From positions 310,001 through 374,000 of the forward strand of contig CAKPBC010000001.1 in NCBI GenBank assembly GCA_934140155.1: 64,000 bases of DNA, in the 5' to 3' direction. Below are positions 15,996 to 26,378 of the stretch, piece after piece. A program made the position numbers and the translations under genes. Position 1 is the stretch's first letter; each line of letters starts with the position of its first letter. The notes under the pieces are model-generated. The model made no database searches. It was not told where the DNA came from and saw only the letters and a list, made by a program, of their open reading frames with translations. The DNA is from an uncultured Bacilli bacterium (GTDB taxonomy: Bacteria; Bacillota_I; Bacilli_A; RFN20; CAG-826).

Positions 15996-18900
15996 ATGAT
16001 TAATAATAATTTGTTTGTTGGCAATTATGTGACAGGTAATTTTAAGCCACAAGAAAAATTGACTAAAAACATTCATGATTACTCGATTGAAAAAAATGAT
16101 GGGGTTCTTTATTTAATTAACGGAAAAGATTCAATAGCGTTAGAACCAGTCGGTGAAATTGATAAACTAATTGTTAAGAATTTTAGTGATGAAATTGGTG
16201 AATTAAATGAATCAATTTATAGATTAGAAAAATGTGGAGATTTAGTTATATTGATTTTGTATACATATTCAGCAACACAAAAATTATTATTAGAATCTCA
16301 AAAAATTAGAATTCACTTGTTAAGAGAAGCTGAAAAGCAAATTTGTGATAGAGGGTATATTGATTTTCAATTAAATTCTACAAGTGAAATCGTTCCTTTG
16401 CTTAGAGACTTATTTATTAATAATAGAAGTATATTTGTTCATATTGACAAGAAAAACCCGGAAGCATTCCAAATGTTTGGTAAAAAATATAGAGCAAACG
16501 TTAGAATGGAAAGGCCGGGAATATATGTTATTGACCGTTTTTACAAAACATATAATAAAGAATATTCATTTGAATTAACTCAAATTTTTGGTGATATTGA
16601 CTTTGTGTTATGGAATGATTCAATTGGATTACAAGGAAATGAACAACAATTACAAACAGTGCAAACAAATGAAGTATTTAAAGCGTGGAATGAATACATG
16701 GATTTTGAAAAAACAATCTATGAAAACAATCTTAGTGATTTTGGATTTATTAAGTATGATAGCATTGAAGTAGATGGAGATCAATTAATATTCAACCTCT
16801 CTGAGAAGATATATGAGGAGAAAGTTCGTAATATAGAATTTGAATTTATGTCGTCTTTTAGTGATAATAAAAATAAAATTCTTCCCACAACTATTACTGA
16901 AATACTAAGTGAAAAGGCTGCAAATAAAAATGCATCTATATTTTTGGGTGAATGTATAAATGATGGTATTTTTGAAGATAAATTAGTTTTTGAAATTCCA
17001 CGTCTTGGTTTCTTTAATGCTTTAAAAAATGCAAAAGGTATCTTATATGTATCCGATCATAGTCTTCAAGTAGAGCAAAAAAGAAGAAAAGCAGTATTTG
17101 CTAAAATTGATTCCAAAACTAATGAGTCGGCAAACATCATTATGAAATTAAGCGCTGATAATGTTGTAGATGATCAATTAGGTACCACATATGACCCTAT
17201 TAATTCTGATGTATTAAAGAAAATGTTTGGCAATCCCAATGTTAAATTAAAAGAAACATATAGAGAAGCAATGTATATTGCATTAAATACACCAGATATT
17301 GCTTTAATTCAAGGACCTCCAGGAACTGGTAAAACAACATTGATTAAAGGTGTTATTACAAGAATTAATAGAATGAATAAAAACTATAAAATCCTTGTAA
17401 GTTCTGAACAACATGAAGCTTTATTTAATGTGGTTGATAAGTTATCAGAAAATAAGTTTATTCCTCCATTTGTATCAAGTAAGAAGTTTGACGCTGATAC
17501 AAATGATGAAGATAATCAACATTTTGAAAAAAATGTTAAAGAGTTTCAGAATAATTTTTCAATATTGTGTAATGAAATATTACGAGATGTTAAAAAGAGA
17601 GATAGTAAGTCTGTTTTAATTACTGAATGTGTCTACATACTTCAAGATATAAGAGATAACAATTATTCAAAAAACTATATTTCAACAGTGATTGATCAAC
17701 TTAAATCAAAGATTATTTCTTTGGGATATTACGATAGAATGACTAATGAATTTGCTGATTTATATCAATGTATAAAAGTGCCTATATCGTTTGATGATGC
17801 GGAAAATCTTGATTTTGCCACTAGAAATATTATTAGAAAAATTGAATCACAAAGAATAACACTTGAAGGCTTCTTTGATGATGGCCCAAGGCAATTGAAA
17901 GACTTACAAAATTTATTAGAAAGATATGAATACAATGAATTGCTTTTGCCAGAAAAAGAATTAAATGCTCTTTTAAGCGAGAATGAAAGTGAAATTAAAA
18001 ATCATTTCAATAAGTATATCGACTATGTTGAATCAATAAAGGATCGCTTTATTCCTAGAGAAATAAATGAATTTAGTGAAAAAGTATTAGATCCAGCAGC
18101 TTTAGTTAAGTTAATCTCAAACAAACTTTCAAAAGCATCAAAAGACAAGCCAAAAGATTTTTATGAAATTGTAGAGACACTTATGTATAGGCTAAATGAT
18201 ATAGATGCAGTTGGCGAAGTCGTAAAGAACTACACATCAGTTATTGGTAGCACATGTGCTCAAGCTGGAAAAAGTGGATATATTGCCGATTTACAAAATA
18301 ACAAATTTGATTATGTAATTATTGATGAAGCGGCACGAGCCAATCCGCTTGATATTATGATTCCTATGATGATGGGAACAAAGGTTATTTTAATTGGTGA
18401 CCATAAGCAATTACCTCATTATATCGAATCTAATTATGTAAATAGATTTAAATCAGAAAAGAGTAGATACTCTAGTTTTGATGAGAATTTGCTTACAAAA
18501 TCACTATTTCAAATTATTTATGAAAACTTAGACAAAGCTTATAAAGAAGGAAGAATTAAATTTAAAAGAACGATTCAAATTGATGAACAACATCGTATGA
18601 ATCCTGCAATTGGTACATTTATTTCTAATGAGTTTTATTCTGGAACTATTAAAAATGGTGAAAGAACTGTTAACAATATTAACGATTATAATATGTTTAA
18701 TAATAAAAATGTTGTTTGGCTTAACGTAAAGATGTTTGATGGAGTAGAAATTAGAGTAGATCAGTCTATTGCAAGAGAAGCGGAAGCTGTAAGAATCATT
18801 ACTTTAATTAAAGATTTAGTAAGTAAGAACCCAGGAAAAAATTTAAATATTGGTATTATTTCATTCTATAAAGGTCAAGTAAAATTAATAAAACAAAAAC

Positions 18901-19193
18901 TTGAAGACAATTTTCCTAAATCAATATTAGAAAATATATCGTGCAATACTGTTGACTCATATCAAGGAAAAGAATTTGACATTGTAATTTTATCTGGTGT
19001 AAGAAGCAATACATTTTCTTCACCTGAAAAGAGTTTGGGATTTATTCATCACTCAGCAAGCCGAATTAATGTTGCATTATCGCGTGCTAAAAAATTATTA
19101 ATTGTTGTTGCAGATGCTGATACTTATAGCAAAACTGAACATTTTCAACATTTTATAGAATATGTTAAGAAAGAGGGATACTATGGACAATAA
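15996..19193 (+). CDS. Superfamily 1 (UPF1/Dna2-like) helicase
   Basis: The protein has 1065 residues. The helicase core occupies about residues 420-1060: motif I GPPGTGKTT (G440-T448), motif II VIIDEAA with D777 and E778, motif III LIGDHKQLPH, motif IV-type DEQHRMNP, motif V VDSYQGKEFDIVI and motif VI ASRINVALSRAKK. This set is typical of UPF1-like SF1B helicases that act on RNA or DNA. The first 400 residues are a large N-terminal region without a motif I know, and about 270 residues are inserted between motifs I and II. Such helicases are frequent in defence islands, often next to kinases or nucleases. It overlaps the next gene by 11 nt. Confidence 0.93.
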   Translation: MINNNLFVGNYVTGNFKPQEKLTKNIHDYSIEKNDGVLYLINGKDSIALEPVGEIDKLIVKNFSDEIGELNESIYRLEKCGDLVILILYTYSATQKLLLESQKIRIHLLREAEKQICDRGYIDFQLNSTSEIVPLLRDLFINNRSIFVHIDKKNPEAFQMFGKKYRANVRMERPGIYVIDRFYKTYNKEYSFELTQIFGDIDFVLWNDSIGLQGNEQQLQTVQTNEVFKAWNEYMDFEKTIYENNLSDFGFIKYDSIEVDGDQLIFNLSEKIYEEKVRNIEFEFMSSFSDNKNKILPTTITEILSEKAANKNASIFLGECINDGIFEDKLVFEIPRLGFFNALKNAKGILYVSDHSLQVEQKRRKAVFAKIDSKTNESANIIMKLSADNVVDDQLGTTYDPINSDVLKKMFGNPNVKLKETYREAMYIALNTPDIALIQGPPGTGKTTLIKGVITRINRMNKNYKILVSSEQHEALFNVVDKLSENKFIPPFVSSKKFDADTNDEDNQHFEKNVKEFQNNFSILCNEILRDVKKRDSKSVLITECVYILQDIRDNNYSKNYISTVIDQLKSKIISLGYYDRMTNEFADLYQCIKVPISFDDAENLDFATRNIIRKIESQRITLEGFFDDGPRQLKDLQNLLERYEYNELLLPEKELNALLSENESEIKNHFNKYIDYVESIKDRFIPREINEFSEKVLDPAALVKLISNKLSKASKDKPKDFYEIVETLMYRLNDIDAVGEVVKNYTSVIGSTCAQAGKSGYIADLQNNKFDYVIIDEAARANPLDIMIPMMMGTKVILIGDHKQLPHYIESNYVNRFKSEKSRYSSFDENLLTKSLFQIIYENLDKAYKEGRIKFKRTIQIDEQHRMNPAIGTFISNEFYSGTIKNGERTVNNINDYNMFNNKNVVWLNVKMFDGVEIRVDQSIAREAEAVRIITLIKDLVSKNPGKNLNIGIISFYKGQVKLIKQKLEDNFPKSILENISCNTVDSYQGKEFDIVILSGVRSNTFSSPEKSLGFIHHSASRINVALSRAKKLLIVVADADTYSKTEHFQHFIEYVKKEGYYGQ

Positions 19194-20670
19194 TGAAATC
19201 TTAAATCCATCAGAAGGACAAAAAGTTGGCGAATTTATATGGCCATTCTATCGTTTTAGTGCAGTAATACCTAATCAAATCGGAGGAGATATCTTTGTAT
19301 GGTTATACTTATCGTTAGTTGTATTTGTTAATGATACAAAGAATCTTGATAAGGATAATTATAATGAAGATGTTAAAATTGAAGTTGAAAAATTGATAAA
19401 CGAGAAATTTTCAAATATTATAGATTACCAAACATTAGAGAAGATTATAAGCAATGCTGAACAACACTTTATCGATGGTAATAAAATCAAAGAGGCAACA
19501 TTTTCTTTCTTAGACACTTACGAAAACTTATTCGCAGATAGTTGTGAAACTAGAATGGTTTATCAAGATGCAATTACTGGAGAAGTATTACCATTCTTTG
19601 GTGATACATCTAACATTGATGATTATAGAATTAAAAATGAAGCCGATGAAGAAAAAAAGTTCTCTCATCGTATGGTAAAAAATCCTACAAGCAAAGCAAT
19701 TAAAAAAGCTTATGAAAAATACATGAAATTAAAAAAATTTAACAATGTATCTATTGAAGCAGATGTTGAATTAGAAGATGAATTTTATGATGAAGATGAA
19801 CAAACATTTTTGGATAACGAACCCGAAGAAAATGTTTTTACTGAAAAAAGAGAAGAAAAAAAATCTTTAAAAAACATGGACGTAATTCCAGTTCAAGATA
19901 CTAAAGTTGAATTGAATATTTTAGTTCCGGTTTACATTAAAGATAATGAGTTATGTGTAAAAAGTCCATTTGGAAAAATTACAGATAACTGGATGGAAAA
20001 ATGTCTATTAAAAGGCCGAAATATCTCGGAAGAAATGGATCAAAAAATTAAGACTATGGAGAGTAAATATTGCATTGAAGAAAATAAAATTCAGTCATTT
20101 ATTGAAACTCATAGAAATGATTTTGCATCGACATTAAAACATTGCCAAACTTTATATCGTTTAATTGATTCACTTAATGATGATAAGATGCGTAAGAATG
20201 TTGTTGAATTAGATGCACGATTTAACGAAGGTAATATTATTTGCTATTTATATGCAGGCAAAATCCTTGATGGTGTAGTGAATAGAATTCAATATGTTGG
20301 AAAGTCTACAGCAATTGAAAGACAACAAACAGATTTTATGGTGTTTTGCAGTCAAATTGATAATAAGTGTCAACATACATCAGTAAATTATCAATTCTTA
20401 AAAAGCAAGAACATCTATGATGATTGGAAGAAAAAATATAATCGTAAAGATGGCAAAGAATTCATGTCATTTAAAGCAGATTTGACTGATATTGTTATGA
20501 GGACCAATTTAATTAATTCGCCAAATATGTATGATTCATTTTTAGATGATATATTCAATATATATTCATTAAGAAATGCAGTTGCGCATGATGACGACAA
20601 TGTAAAAGTCGACCAAAATAAATTAGATAAATTAACAAAAGCGCTCCGTGTGCTATTTGAATTAATATAG
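19183..20670 (+). CDS. Unknown protein with C-terminal HEPN-like R-x4-H motif
   Basis: An ATG at 19162 is in frame, but the one at 19183 was chosen because AGAGGGA lies 5 nt upstream and the overlap with the helicase is only 11 nt. The product then has 495 residues. The N-terminus (EFIWPFYRFSAVIP) is hydrophobic and ordered, followed by an acidic, low-complexity segment around residues 195-225 (EDEFYDEDEQ). Near the C-terminus is SLRNAVAHDDD, with R464 and H469: an RN-x3-H motif in a helical setting, as in HEPN RNases. If the HEPN assignment is right, this could be the toxic RNase of the system; motif alone is modest evidence. Other domains are not recognised. Confidence 0.7.
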   Translation: MDNNEILNPSEGQKVGEFIWPFYRFSAVIPNQIGGDIFVWLYLSLVVFVNDTKNLDKDNYNEDVKIEVEKLINEKFSNIIDYQTLEKIISNAEQHFIDGNKIKEATFSFLDTYENLFADSCETRMVYQDAITGEVLPFFGDTSNIDDYRIKNEADEEKKFSHRMVKNPTSKAIKKAYEKYMKLKKFNNVSIEADVELEDEFYDEDEQTFLDNEPEENVFTEKREEKKSLKNMDVIPVQDTKVELNILVPVYIKDNELCVKSPFGKITDNWMEKCLLKGRNISEEMDQKIKTMESKYCIEENKIQSFIETHRNDFASTLKHCQTLYRLIDSLNDDKMRKNVVELDARFNEGNIICYLYAGKILDGVVNRIQYVGKSTAIERQQTDFMVFCSQIDNKCQHTSVNYQFLKSKNIYDDWKKKYNRKDGKEFMSFKADLTDIVMRTNLINSPNMYDSFLDDIFNIYSLRNAVAHDDDNVKVDQNKLDKLTKALRVLFELI

Positions 20671-20679
20671 AGGTAAAAT

Positions 20680-22911
20680 ATGAGTAAAAAAAATAAAAAA
20701 CAACAAGCAAACAACAACTCACAAGTTCAAAATCAACAACAAGCAAAACCGACAATTAAAGTAGTTACTGAAATTTTAACCACTGAAGAAGGTGAAAATT
20801 TATTAAAAGAATCACTTAATCAAATGGAAACTTACATTGCTTCTGAAAAAGAAAAAGTGTATATATATGTAACTGAGCAAAAAGAAAAAGCAGATGCTTA
20901 CTATGCTAAAAAATTAGAAGAAGCAGATAATCTTAAAGCAAAAGCTGAAAATTCAATTCAAAAAGAAGTTGATAAGGCAGTTAAGCAAAAAGAAAAAGAC
21001 ATGAAAGACCAAATTGAAAATGCTAATAAAGAAGCTAAAGAAATTGTAAGTAAAGCTAAAGAAGAAGCGGAAGTGGAACATAAAAAGATTGTTGAAAGAA
21101 TTGAAAAACTTGAAAAAGAAGAAGAAAATTTTACAAGCAAATTAGCCGAATTAGAAGCTTCTAAAGTTACTTATAAGAAAGAAGTACTTGATGGTATTCA
21201 AAAAGAACTTAAGTCTATTTCTGCTGAAAAAATTCAACTTGAGAAAGAATTGAATGATTGTAAAAAAGCATTAAAAAAGAAAGAATCTGATATTGCTGCT
21301 CTTGAGGAGGATAAAAAATACTACGAAGAAGAGTTATCTAATAATAATGTAAAGAGAAATGAAATTCTTGGGTATCAAGAAAAAATTTCTAGATTACAAG
21401 GTGACTTAGATACAATCAATGGTTTATATAATGATCTTAAAGAAAAAGCCAAGAGATTAAATGCACAAATCCTTTTATATGGAGATGATCCTGCAAAAGC
21501 TATTAAGAAAAATGCTGAGCTTGAAAAAAGAGTCGCAGAACTTGAATCTTTATTGAGTAGCTGTCCTTCTAAGGAAGAATTAGATGCTTTAAGAGCTAAC
21601 GCGGCTAAATATGAGAACACTAATAATAAATTAGAAATTCTAAAACAAGAAAAACTAAAATTAGAAGCAGAAAAAAACGAATTAAAAGTTGATAAAGATG
21701 AACTTGAATCTTACCGTAAGTTTATTAAAATTCTTGAATTACAAAAGAGTGAACTTCAAAGAGAATTAGACAGAAATATTGAACTATATAATAATAGTGC
21801 AGAAAAGGTATTTGCTAGTTTATCTTTAATTGATGATGAGCCATGTAATGATTATCCAACTTTGTTACGCGGTGGTAATATGAATTTAAAAATTCTTTGT
21901 GATAGATTTAGAGGATATCTAGTTAATAGACAATCTGAACCACTATATTATGAAGAAAAAACAATAAGAACCTTTATTGCTGGCTTTGCTTCATCAAGAA
22001 TTATGATTCTTGAAGGTTTATCTGGTACAGGTAAATCGTCTTTACCAAGAGCGTTTGCGGATTTTATGGGCTCAAAAACCATTGAAGTTGCCGTTCAATC
22101 TTCATGGAAAGATAGAAATGATTTATTAGGATTTTACAATGATTTTAAGAAGCAATATAAAGAAACTGAGTTTTTAAAAGCTTTATACAAGGCAACACAT
22201 GATTCTAATAATATTTATATTATTGTATTAGATGAAATGAATCTTTCACGTATAGAATACTATTTTGCAGATTTGCTATCGGTTCTTCAAAAACCAAATG
22301 TTGAAGAATGGAAGATTGAGTTAATATCTGATTATGCAAGCATTAATAAAAATACTAAAATATGGCCTAAATTAATCCATGAAGGCAAACTTCAAATTAG
22401 TGATAATACTTGGTTTGTTGGCACGGCTAATAAAGATGACTCAACATTTGACATTACTGATAAAGTATATGATAGAGCAGTGGTATTAAATTTTGATAAG
22501 AAAGGAGAATATGAGAAATTAGACAATTCACTTCCTATTCAAATGAATAAAACTGACTTTCAATCTCTATTACAACAAGCATCTAGATTTACTGATAAGG
22601 CTTGTGAATCTAGATATAAAGAAATGATTAAGTATTTGGATGAAACAGTAAAAGATTCATTCCAAATAACATTCGGCAATCGTATTGAAATTCAACTTGA
22701 AAAGTTTGTTCCTGTGTATATTGCATGTGGAGGAACTGTTGATGAAGCGATTGATATCATGTTCTCAAGAAAGGTTTTAAGAAAACTTGAAGGTTTATAT
22801 GATGAAAATACTAAGGAAAATCTTGATTTATTCAAAGACGATATCAAACAACATAAATATAACATGCCTATTACAATTAAAGCCATTGAAAGAATGGTAG
22901 AAAAAATCTAG
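20680..22911 (+). CDS. Coiled-coil protein with McrB-type AAA+ domain
   Basis: The 743-residue protein has a glutamine-rich start, a long coiled coil over about residues 40-370 (repeating EKEKDMKDQIENANKEA-like heptads), and an AAA+ ATPase at about 420-740. Walker A is GLSGTGKSS (G446-S454), Walker B IVLDEMNLSR (D518, E519), and the sensor region is GTANKDDS followed by KVYDRAVVLNF. The DEMNLSR motif is characteristic of McrB-like AAA+ GTPases/ATPases. McrB family members work with a McrC-type partner, and the next gene encodes a DUF2357/McrC-like protein. The long coiled coil suggests a sensor or scaffold arm in place of the DNA-binding domain of classical McrB. Confidence 0.88.
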   Translation: MSKKNKKQQANNNSQVQNQQQAKPTIKVVTEILTTEEGENLLKESLNQMETYIASEKEKVYIYVTEQKEKADAYYAKKLEEADNLKAKAENSIQKEVDKAVKQKEKDMKDQIENANKEAKEIVSKAKEEAEVEHKKIVERIEKLEKEEENFTSKLAELEASKVTYKKEVLDGIQKELKSISAEKIQLEKELNDCKKALKKKESDIAALEEDKKYYEEELSNNNVKRNEILGYQEKISRLQGDLDTINGLYNDLKEKAKRLNAQILLYGDDPAKAIKKNAELEKRVAELESLLSSCPSKEELDALRANAAKYENTNNKLEILKQEKLKLEAEKNELKVDKDELESYRKFIKILELQKSELQRELDRNIELYNNSAEKVFASLSLIDDEPCNDYPTLLRGGNMNLKILCDRFRGYLVNRQSEPLYYEEKTIRTFIAGFASSRIMILEGLSGTGKSSLPRAFADFMGSKTIEVAVQSSWKDRNDLLGFYNDFKKQYKETEFLKALYKATHDSNNIYIIVLDEMNLSRIEYYFADLLSVLQKPNVEEWKIELISDYASINKNTKIWPKLIHEGKLQISDNTWFVGTANKDDSTFDITDKVYDRAVVLNFDKKGEYEKLDNSLPIQMNKTDFQSLLQQASRFTDKACESRYKEMIKYLDETVKDSFQITFGNRIEIQLEKFVPVYIACGGTVDEAIDIMFSRKVLRKLEGLYDENTKENLDLFKDDIKQHKYNMPITIKAIERMVEKI

Positions 22912-22919
22912 GTGACAAA

Positions 22920-24728
22920 ATGAAGACAGATGTTACAAGAAAAGATGAAGAAAAATTTTTAAAATTAAAGATTGCAGAAAACTGTATTTTTGATACGGCC
23001 TTATCTTTTGATGAGATTATAGGGTCAATAGGCGCTGGAAATCTGTCTCTAGAAGTATCGGATGATGATGGAACTAAGATTATTGATGACTCAAGTATTA
23101 GTGAAATTAAAGATGTAATTCCTAAATTGCAAAAAATTATTGATAAACCTAAATCTTTCATCAAATCCTTAGAAGAAAAGGTTCCGGTTGAAATAGCTAA
23201 GAAAATTAACCACAAGGCTATTGCTAAATTAAGCCAAGATAGCAATGATTGGTATGCTAGAACTTTTTTAACTGTTAAACCAAAAAATGTTGTTTCGGAT
23301 ATTAATGAAGAGACGCTTGATTTATATGAAAATAGATTTATTTGTTCATTAATTGATAGAATATCTAAATTGGTAGCACAAGCCAGACAATTTTATAATG
23401 ATCAATTGCAAATTTTAGATGATAATTCTGCGATTAATGCAATTAATAGAGAATATCAACATAGTACAAATTCATTTGGGTTTTATAACAAAATTTCAAA
23501 GAATATGTATATGTACCATGAAAATTCTTCATATAGAAATAAAGTTGAAGAAGAAATAAAATCAATCAAGATTATTGAGAAAAAGATTATGTTATTAAAA
23601 CGCTCGGATTTCTATAGATTATTGCATAAAAAAAAGAAAGTGGTTGATCCAATTCAAAAGACTAATATTCTTATGTTTGAATATAAATATAATCGAGCGT
23701 ATAAATTATGGAAATATTTAAATCAAAATAATCAAAATGAAAAACTTGATCTTGATGTTGCTTTTAAAAAAGGTGAAGTGGAAGCATATTATAAACTTTA
23801 TAGTTTAATAAATGTTTTTGCTGTTCTCCATGATTTAAATTTTGTTGAAACTTCAAAGAAAAAACTATCTTTTAATAGGGAAACATTAAAAATATCATTA
23901 GATACATTAACATTTAAAAGAAACCAACATACTATAAAACTTAGTATAAGTGATGACTATATTAAATGTTCATTGGCTACTGATAGCATGAAGTATGTTG
24001 ATGATTTCTATTTCTATCCTAAATTTACAGACTTTGAACAAATGAGCAGAAGTACAGTAGATGACTATACAGAAAAATTGCTAAATGAATTAGTTGATAA
24101 TTCGAAATATACTACTACAAGTGGAAAATATGCTTTTGTTTCGATTAATATGAATCGTTGCTCAGAAGATAATACATATTCAAACAAAGTATATAGAAGA
24201 TTTTATAGCATTGGAAACAATTTCTCCCCTGATGAAACTAAAGAGAATATTAACAAATGGGGCAACTATAAAACTGGTATTTTAATTGTTTCACCTGTTC
24301 AATTAAGAAATAATTTTCTTAGAATAGAAAAGATTTTTAATTATCACCTATTAAAAACCACAAATTTTCAAAAAGAATTAACTATATGTCCATTATGTGG
24401 AGGAAAAAATATTAAAAAGAATGATCTTAATAATTATACTTGCCATGATTGCGATCATAGTATTTCCATTACTTATTGCCTTGATTGTGATCCAAAGAAG
24501 AAAAAGCCAATTATTTGGGTTAAATATTTAAATGATAAATTCCTAGAAAATGAAGAAGTTGTAAAAGGATTATCTAACATGAATATATATTATAAGCTAA
24601 GTAAGATAGAAACTATTATGGGTGAAAAAGCCACAACAGCATTTGAATTAGAAAAAGAAAATAATGTTTGGAAGCTTAAAACAATTTGTCCTTATTGTGG
24701 TATTAAATTAGGCGATAAAAAAGATTGA
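22920..24728 (+). CDS. DUF2357/McrC-like protein with C-terminal zinc ribbons
   Basis: The protein has 602 residues. The motif ETLDLYENRFICSLI, with ENRF at 137-140, is the hallmark of DUF2357, a McrC-related domain encoded next to McrB-like AAA+ genes. The C-terminus has one zinc ribbon (C490, C493, C508, C511) and a CPYCG knuckle (C590, C593). I do not see a clear PD-(D/E)XK nuclease signature, so nuclease activity is uncertain. It begins 8 nt after the AAA+ gene and ends the operon. It probably forms a McrBC-like complex with that ATPase, perhaps as the targeting or effector subunit. Confidence 0.8.
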   Translation: MKTDVTRKDEEKFLKLKIAENCIFDTALSFDEIIGSIGAGNLSLEVSDDDGTKIIDDSSISEIKDVIPKLQKIIDKPKSFIKSLEEKVPVEIAKKINHKAIAKLSQDSNDWYARTFLTVKPKNVVSDINEETLDLYENRFICSLIDRISKLVAQARQFYNDQLQILDDNSAINAINREYQHSTNSFGFYNKISKNMYMYHENSSYRNKVEEEIKSIKIIEKKIMLLKRSDFYRLLHKKKKVVDPIQKTNILMFEYKYNRAYKLWKYLNQNNQNEKLDLDVAFKKGEVEAYYKLYSLINVFAVLHDLNFVETSKKKLSFNRETLKISLDTLTFKRNQHTIKLSISDDYIKCSLATDSMKYVDDFYFYPKFTDFEQMSRSTVDDYTEKLLNELVDNSKYTTTSGKYAFVSINMNRCSEDNTYSNKVYRRFYSIGNNFSPDETKENINKWGNYKTGILIVSPVQLRNNFLRIEKIFNYHLLKTTNFQKELTICPLCGGKNIKKNDLNNYTCHDCDHSISITYCLDCDPKKKKPIIWVKYLNDKFLENEEVVKGLSNMNIYYKLSKIETIMGEKATTAFELEKENNVWKLKTICPYCGIKLGDKKD

Positions 24729-24854
24729 AAGATGAGCGCATAATATGAATTATTGCATTTAAACATAAACTGGAAAAAACAAAAATCATAAAAGAAGTAA
24801 TCAAATATTATGTAACAAAAATAAGATAGCAAATATGAAAAAAATTAATTAGTC

Positions 24855-26099
24855 TTATTTTTTCTTATAACTAGAATACACAAATGAAGAAAGTATAAAT
24901 ATATCTAATATTAAGCTAAAAATGGTTATAACTAAGAAAATTATAGGATTCACACTATATTTTTGATTATAAATGGTTTCTGCTACTGAAGATATAGGTG
25001 ATACTAATTTAGCATTATAAAAATAGGTGGTATCTTTAAAAGTACTTTGATTATATTCATTTATTGATGATTTATATTTTAATTTATTCATCAATGTTAA
25101 AAGACTATTTTTATTATTAGAGTTAAGTTTATAATATACACCAATCTTATCTTGATATATGGCATTGTTTTTTAAACAAAAATCATTAACAAATCCTTTT
25201 TTCATGATGATATGATTATTGATATATGTTCCACCAAGATAAGCGTTATTTTTGTTTGTTTTTTTATTGCTTTCTATATTAATAAAAGAATGCCTTTTTG
25301 GAAATTCTATATCTTCTTCAGTTGTATATATTGCTGTAATAACATATTTATCTAATGTTTCACCAATTAAATCATCAAGAGAATTTATTTCTTTAATTGT
25401 TCCATCGTTTCTTTTAACACCATATTCCATATACATATTAGCCTTAAATGATGTTAAGGCTATTTCGTTATATCCACTTGGAAAGTGACATAGCTAAGGA
25501 TTTTTTATTCTTTCATCTATTATAAATTTAGTGTAATTAAGGTCACTTTCTTCCATTTCAATAATCCCACTAGGATAACCTTTATAATTGTAAGAATATG
25601 GTGTTGGAGTAGTGCTATTATAAATAGCGTTTACATCAAACGTTAAGTTTTTTTCATAATCAAAAAGTTTGATTTGCTCTTGTGGACTTATTCTTGAAGA
25701 AAATCCTTCATAAACATAAATTAAATTATCTTGATTTATTATTTGCTTTATATTGTTAATTTGATTATCGGTAAATTTTATGTTAGTTTCCGCTAGAGGA
25801 AAGTTTCCTGTTTTCACATTGTTATTTGGAAGTATTATTACATCTTTTAAATTGTTTTCAATTAGCATTGATATTTGAGCTTTCGTTGGATTTGAATTTA
25901 ATGTAACAATAGAAATGCCAAGAAATGTAATTGTAATAAGAGTTAATATTAACGATAAAAAGAGTTTGAATTTATTTTTGAGCATAAAAATAAAAGCAAA
26001 TTTTATCCTTTGAAAAAAGAAATAATTTTCATTAGTAGAAGTATTAACTTTTTTTAAATCAGCACAATTTTCTTTTACTAGATTATCGTTTTTTGACAT
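24855..26099 (-). pseudogene. Broken FtsX-like ABC transporter permease
   Basis: Two open stretches on the minus strand (26099-25494 and 25436-24855) are in the same frame, separated by one TAG codon at 25494-25496 and 19 further sense codons (starting LCHFPSGYNEIAL) before the next methionine. The first part has an N-terminal transmembrane segment (KLFLSLILTLITITFLGISIV) and an extracytoplasmic domain; the second continues it (EYGVKRNDGTIKEINSLDDL) and ends after one more transmembrane segment with YSSYKKK. MacB/FtsX-type permeases normally continue with three more membrane helices, and in this group the ATPase is often fused or adjacent, but neither is present. A nonsense mutation plus 3' truncation makes this a dead remnant. 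Confidence 0.85.
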
Positions 26100-26270
26100 A
26101 TCCGTTCTCCAATATCAATTCATACGAACTTATTTTATCAAATACCATATATTGTGTAAATTAGACACATAGAGAAAATTGACAATAACATAAATTATAA
26201 AAATGTCAAAAATATGGTTAAGAAGTAATGAATAGTTCAATAAAACTAGAAAATGCAAAGCAAAAGAACA

Positions 26271-26304
26271 ACGCAAATCCAACGGAAAAAAATGCGTTGG
26301 ATTA
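26271..26304. other. Intergenic hairpin with competing pairings
   Basis: AATCCAACG (26277-26285) pairs with CGTTGGATT (26296-26304). AACGCA (26271-26276) can instead pair with TGCGTT (26294-26299). There is no T-run on the + strand. On the minus strand it lies upstream of the broken permease. The rest of the 358-nt gap holds only the regulatory site of the next gene. Confidence 0.4.
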
Positions 26305-26378
26305 ACCATAATAATATTTTTTATATAGAGAAATGTGGTTATAAATTTTTAGAATAAAATTGTAATTTAAATGACTTA

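Noticed and set aside
19162..19182. ATG 19162 as start of the HEPN-like gene
   Set aside because: It lies deeper in the helicase gene and has no ribosome site, whereas 19183 has AGAGGGA at 5 nt.
20415..20755. Minus-strand ORFs with hydrophobic stretches
   Set aside because: They are antisense to well-supported genes; lysine/asparagine-rich coding reads as Phe/Leu-rich on the other strand.
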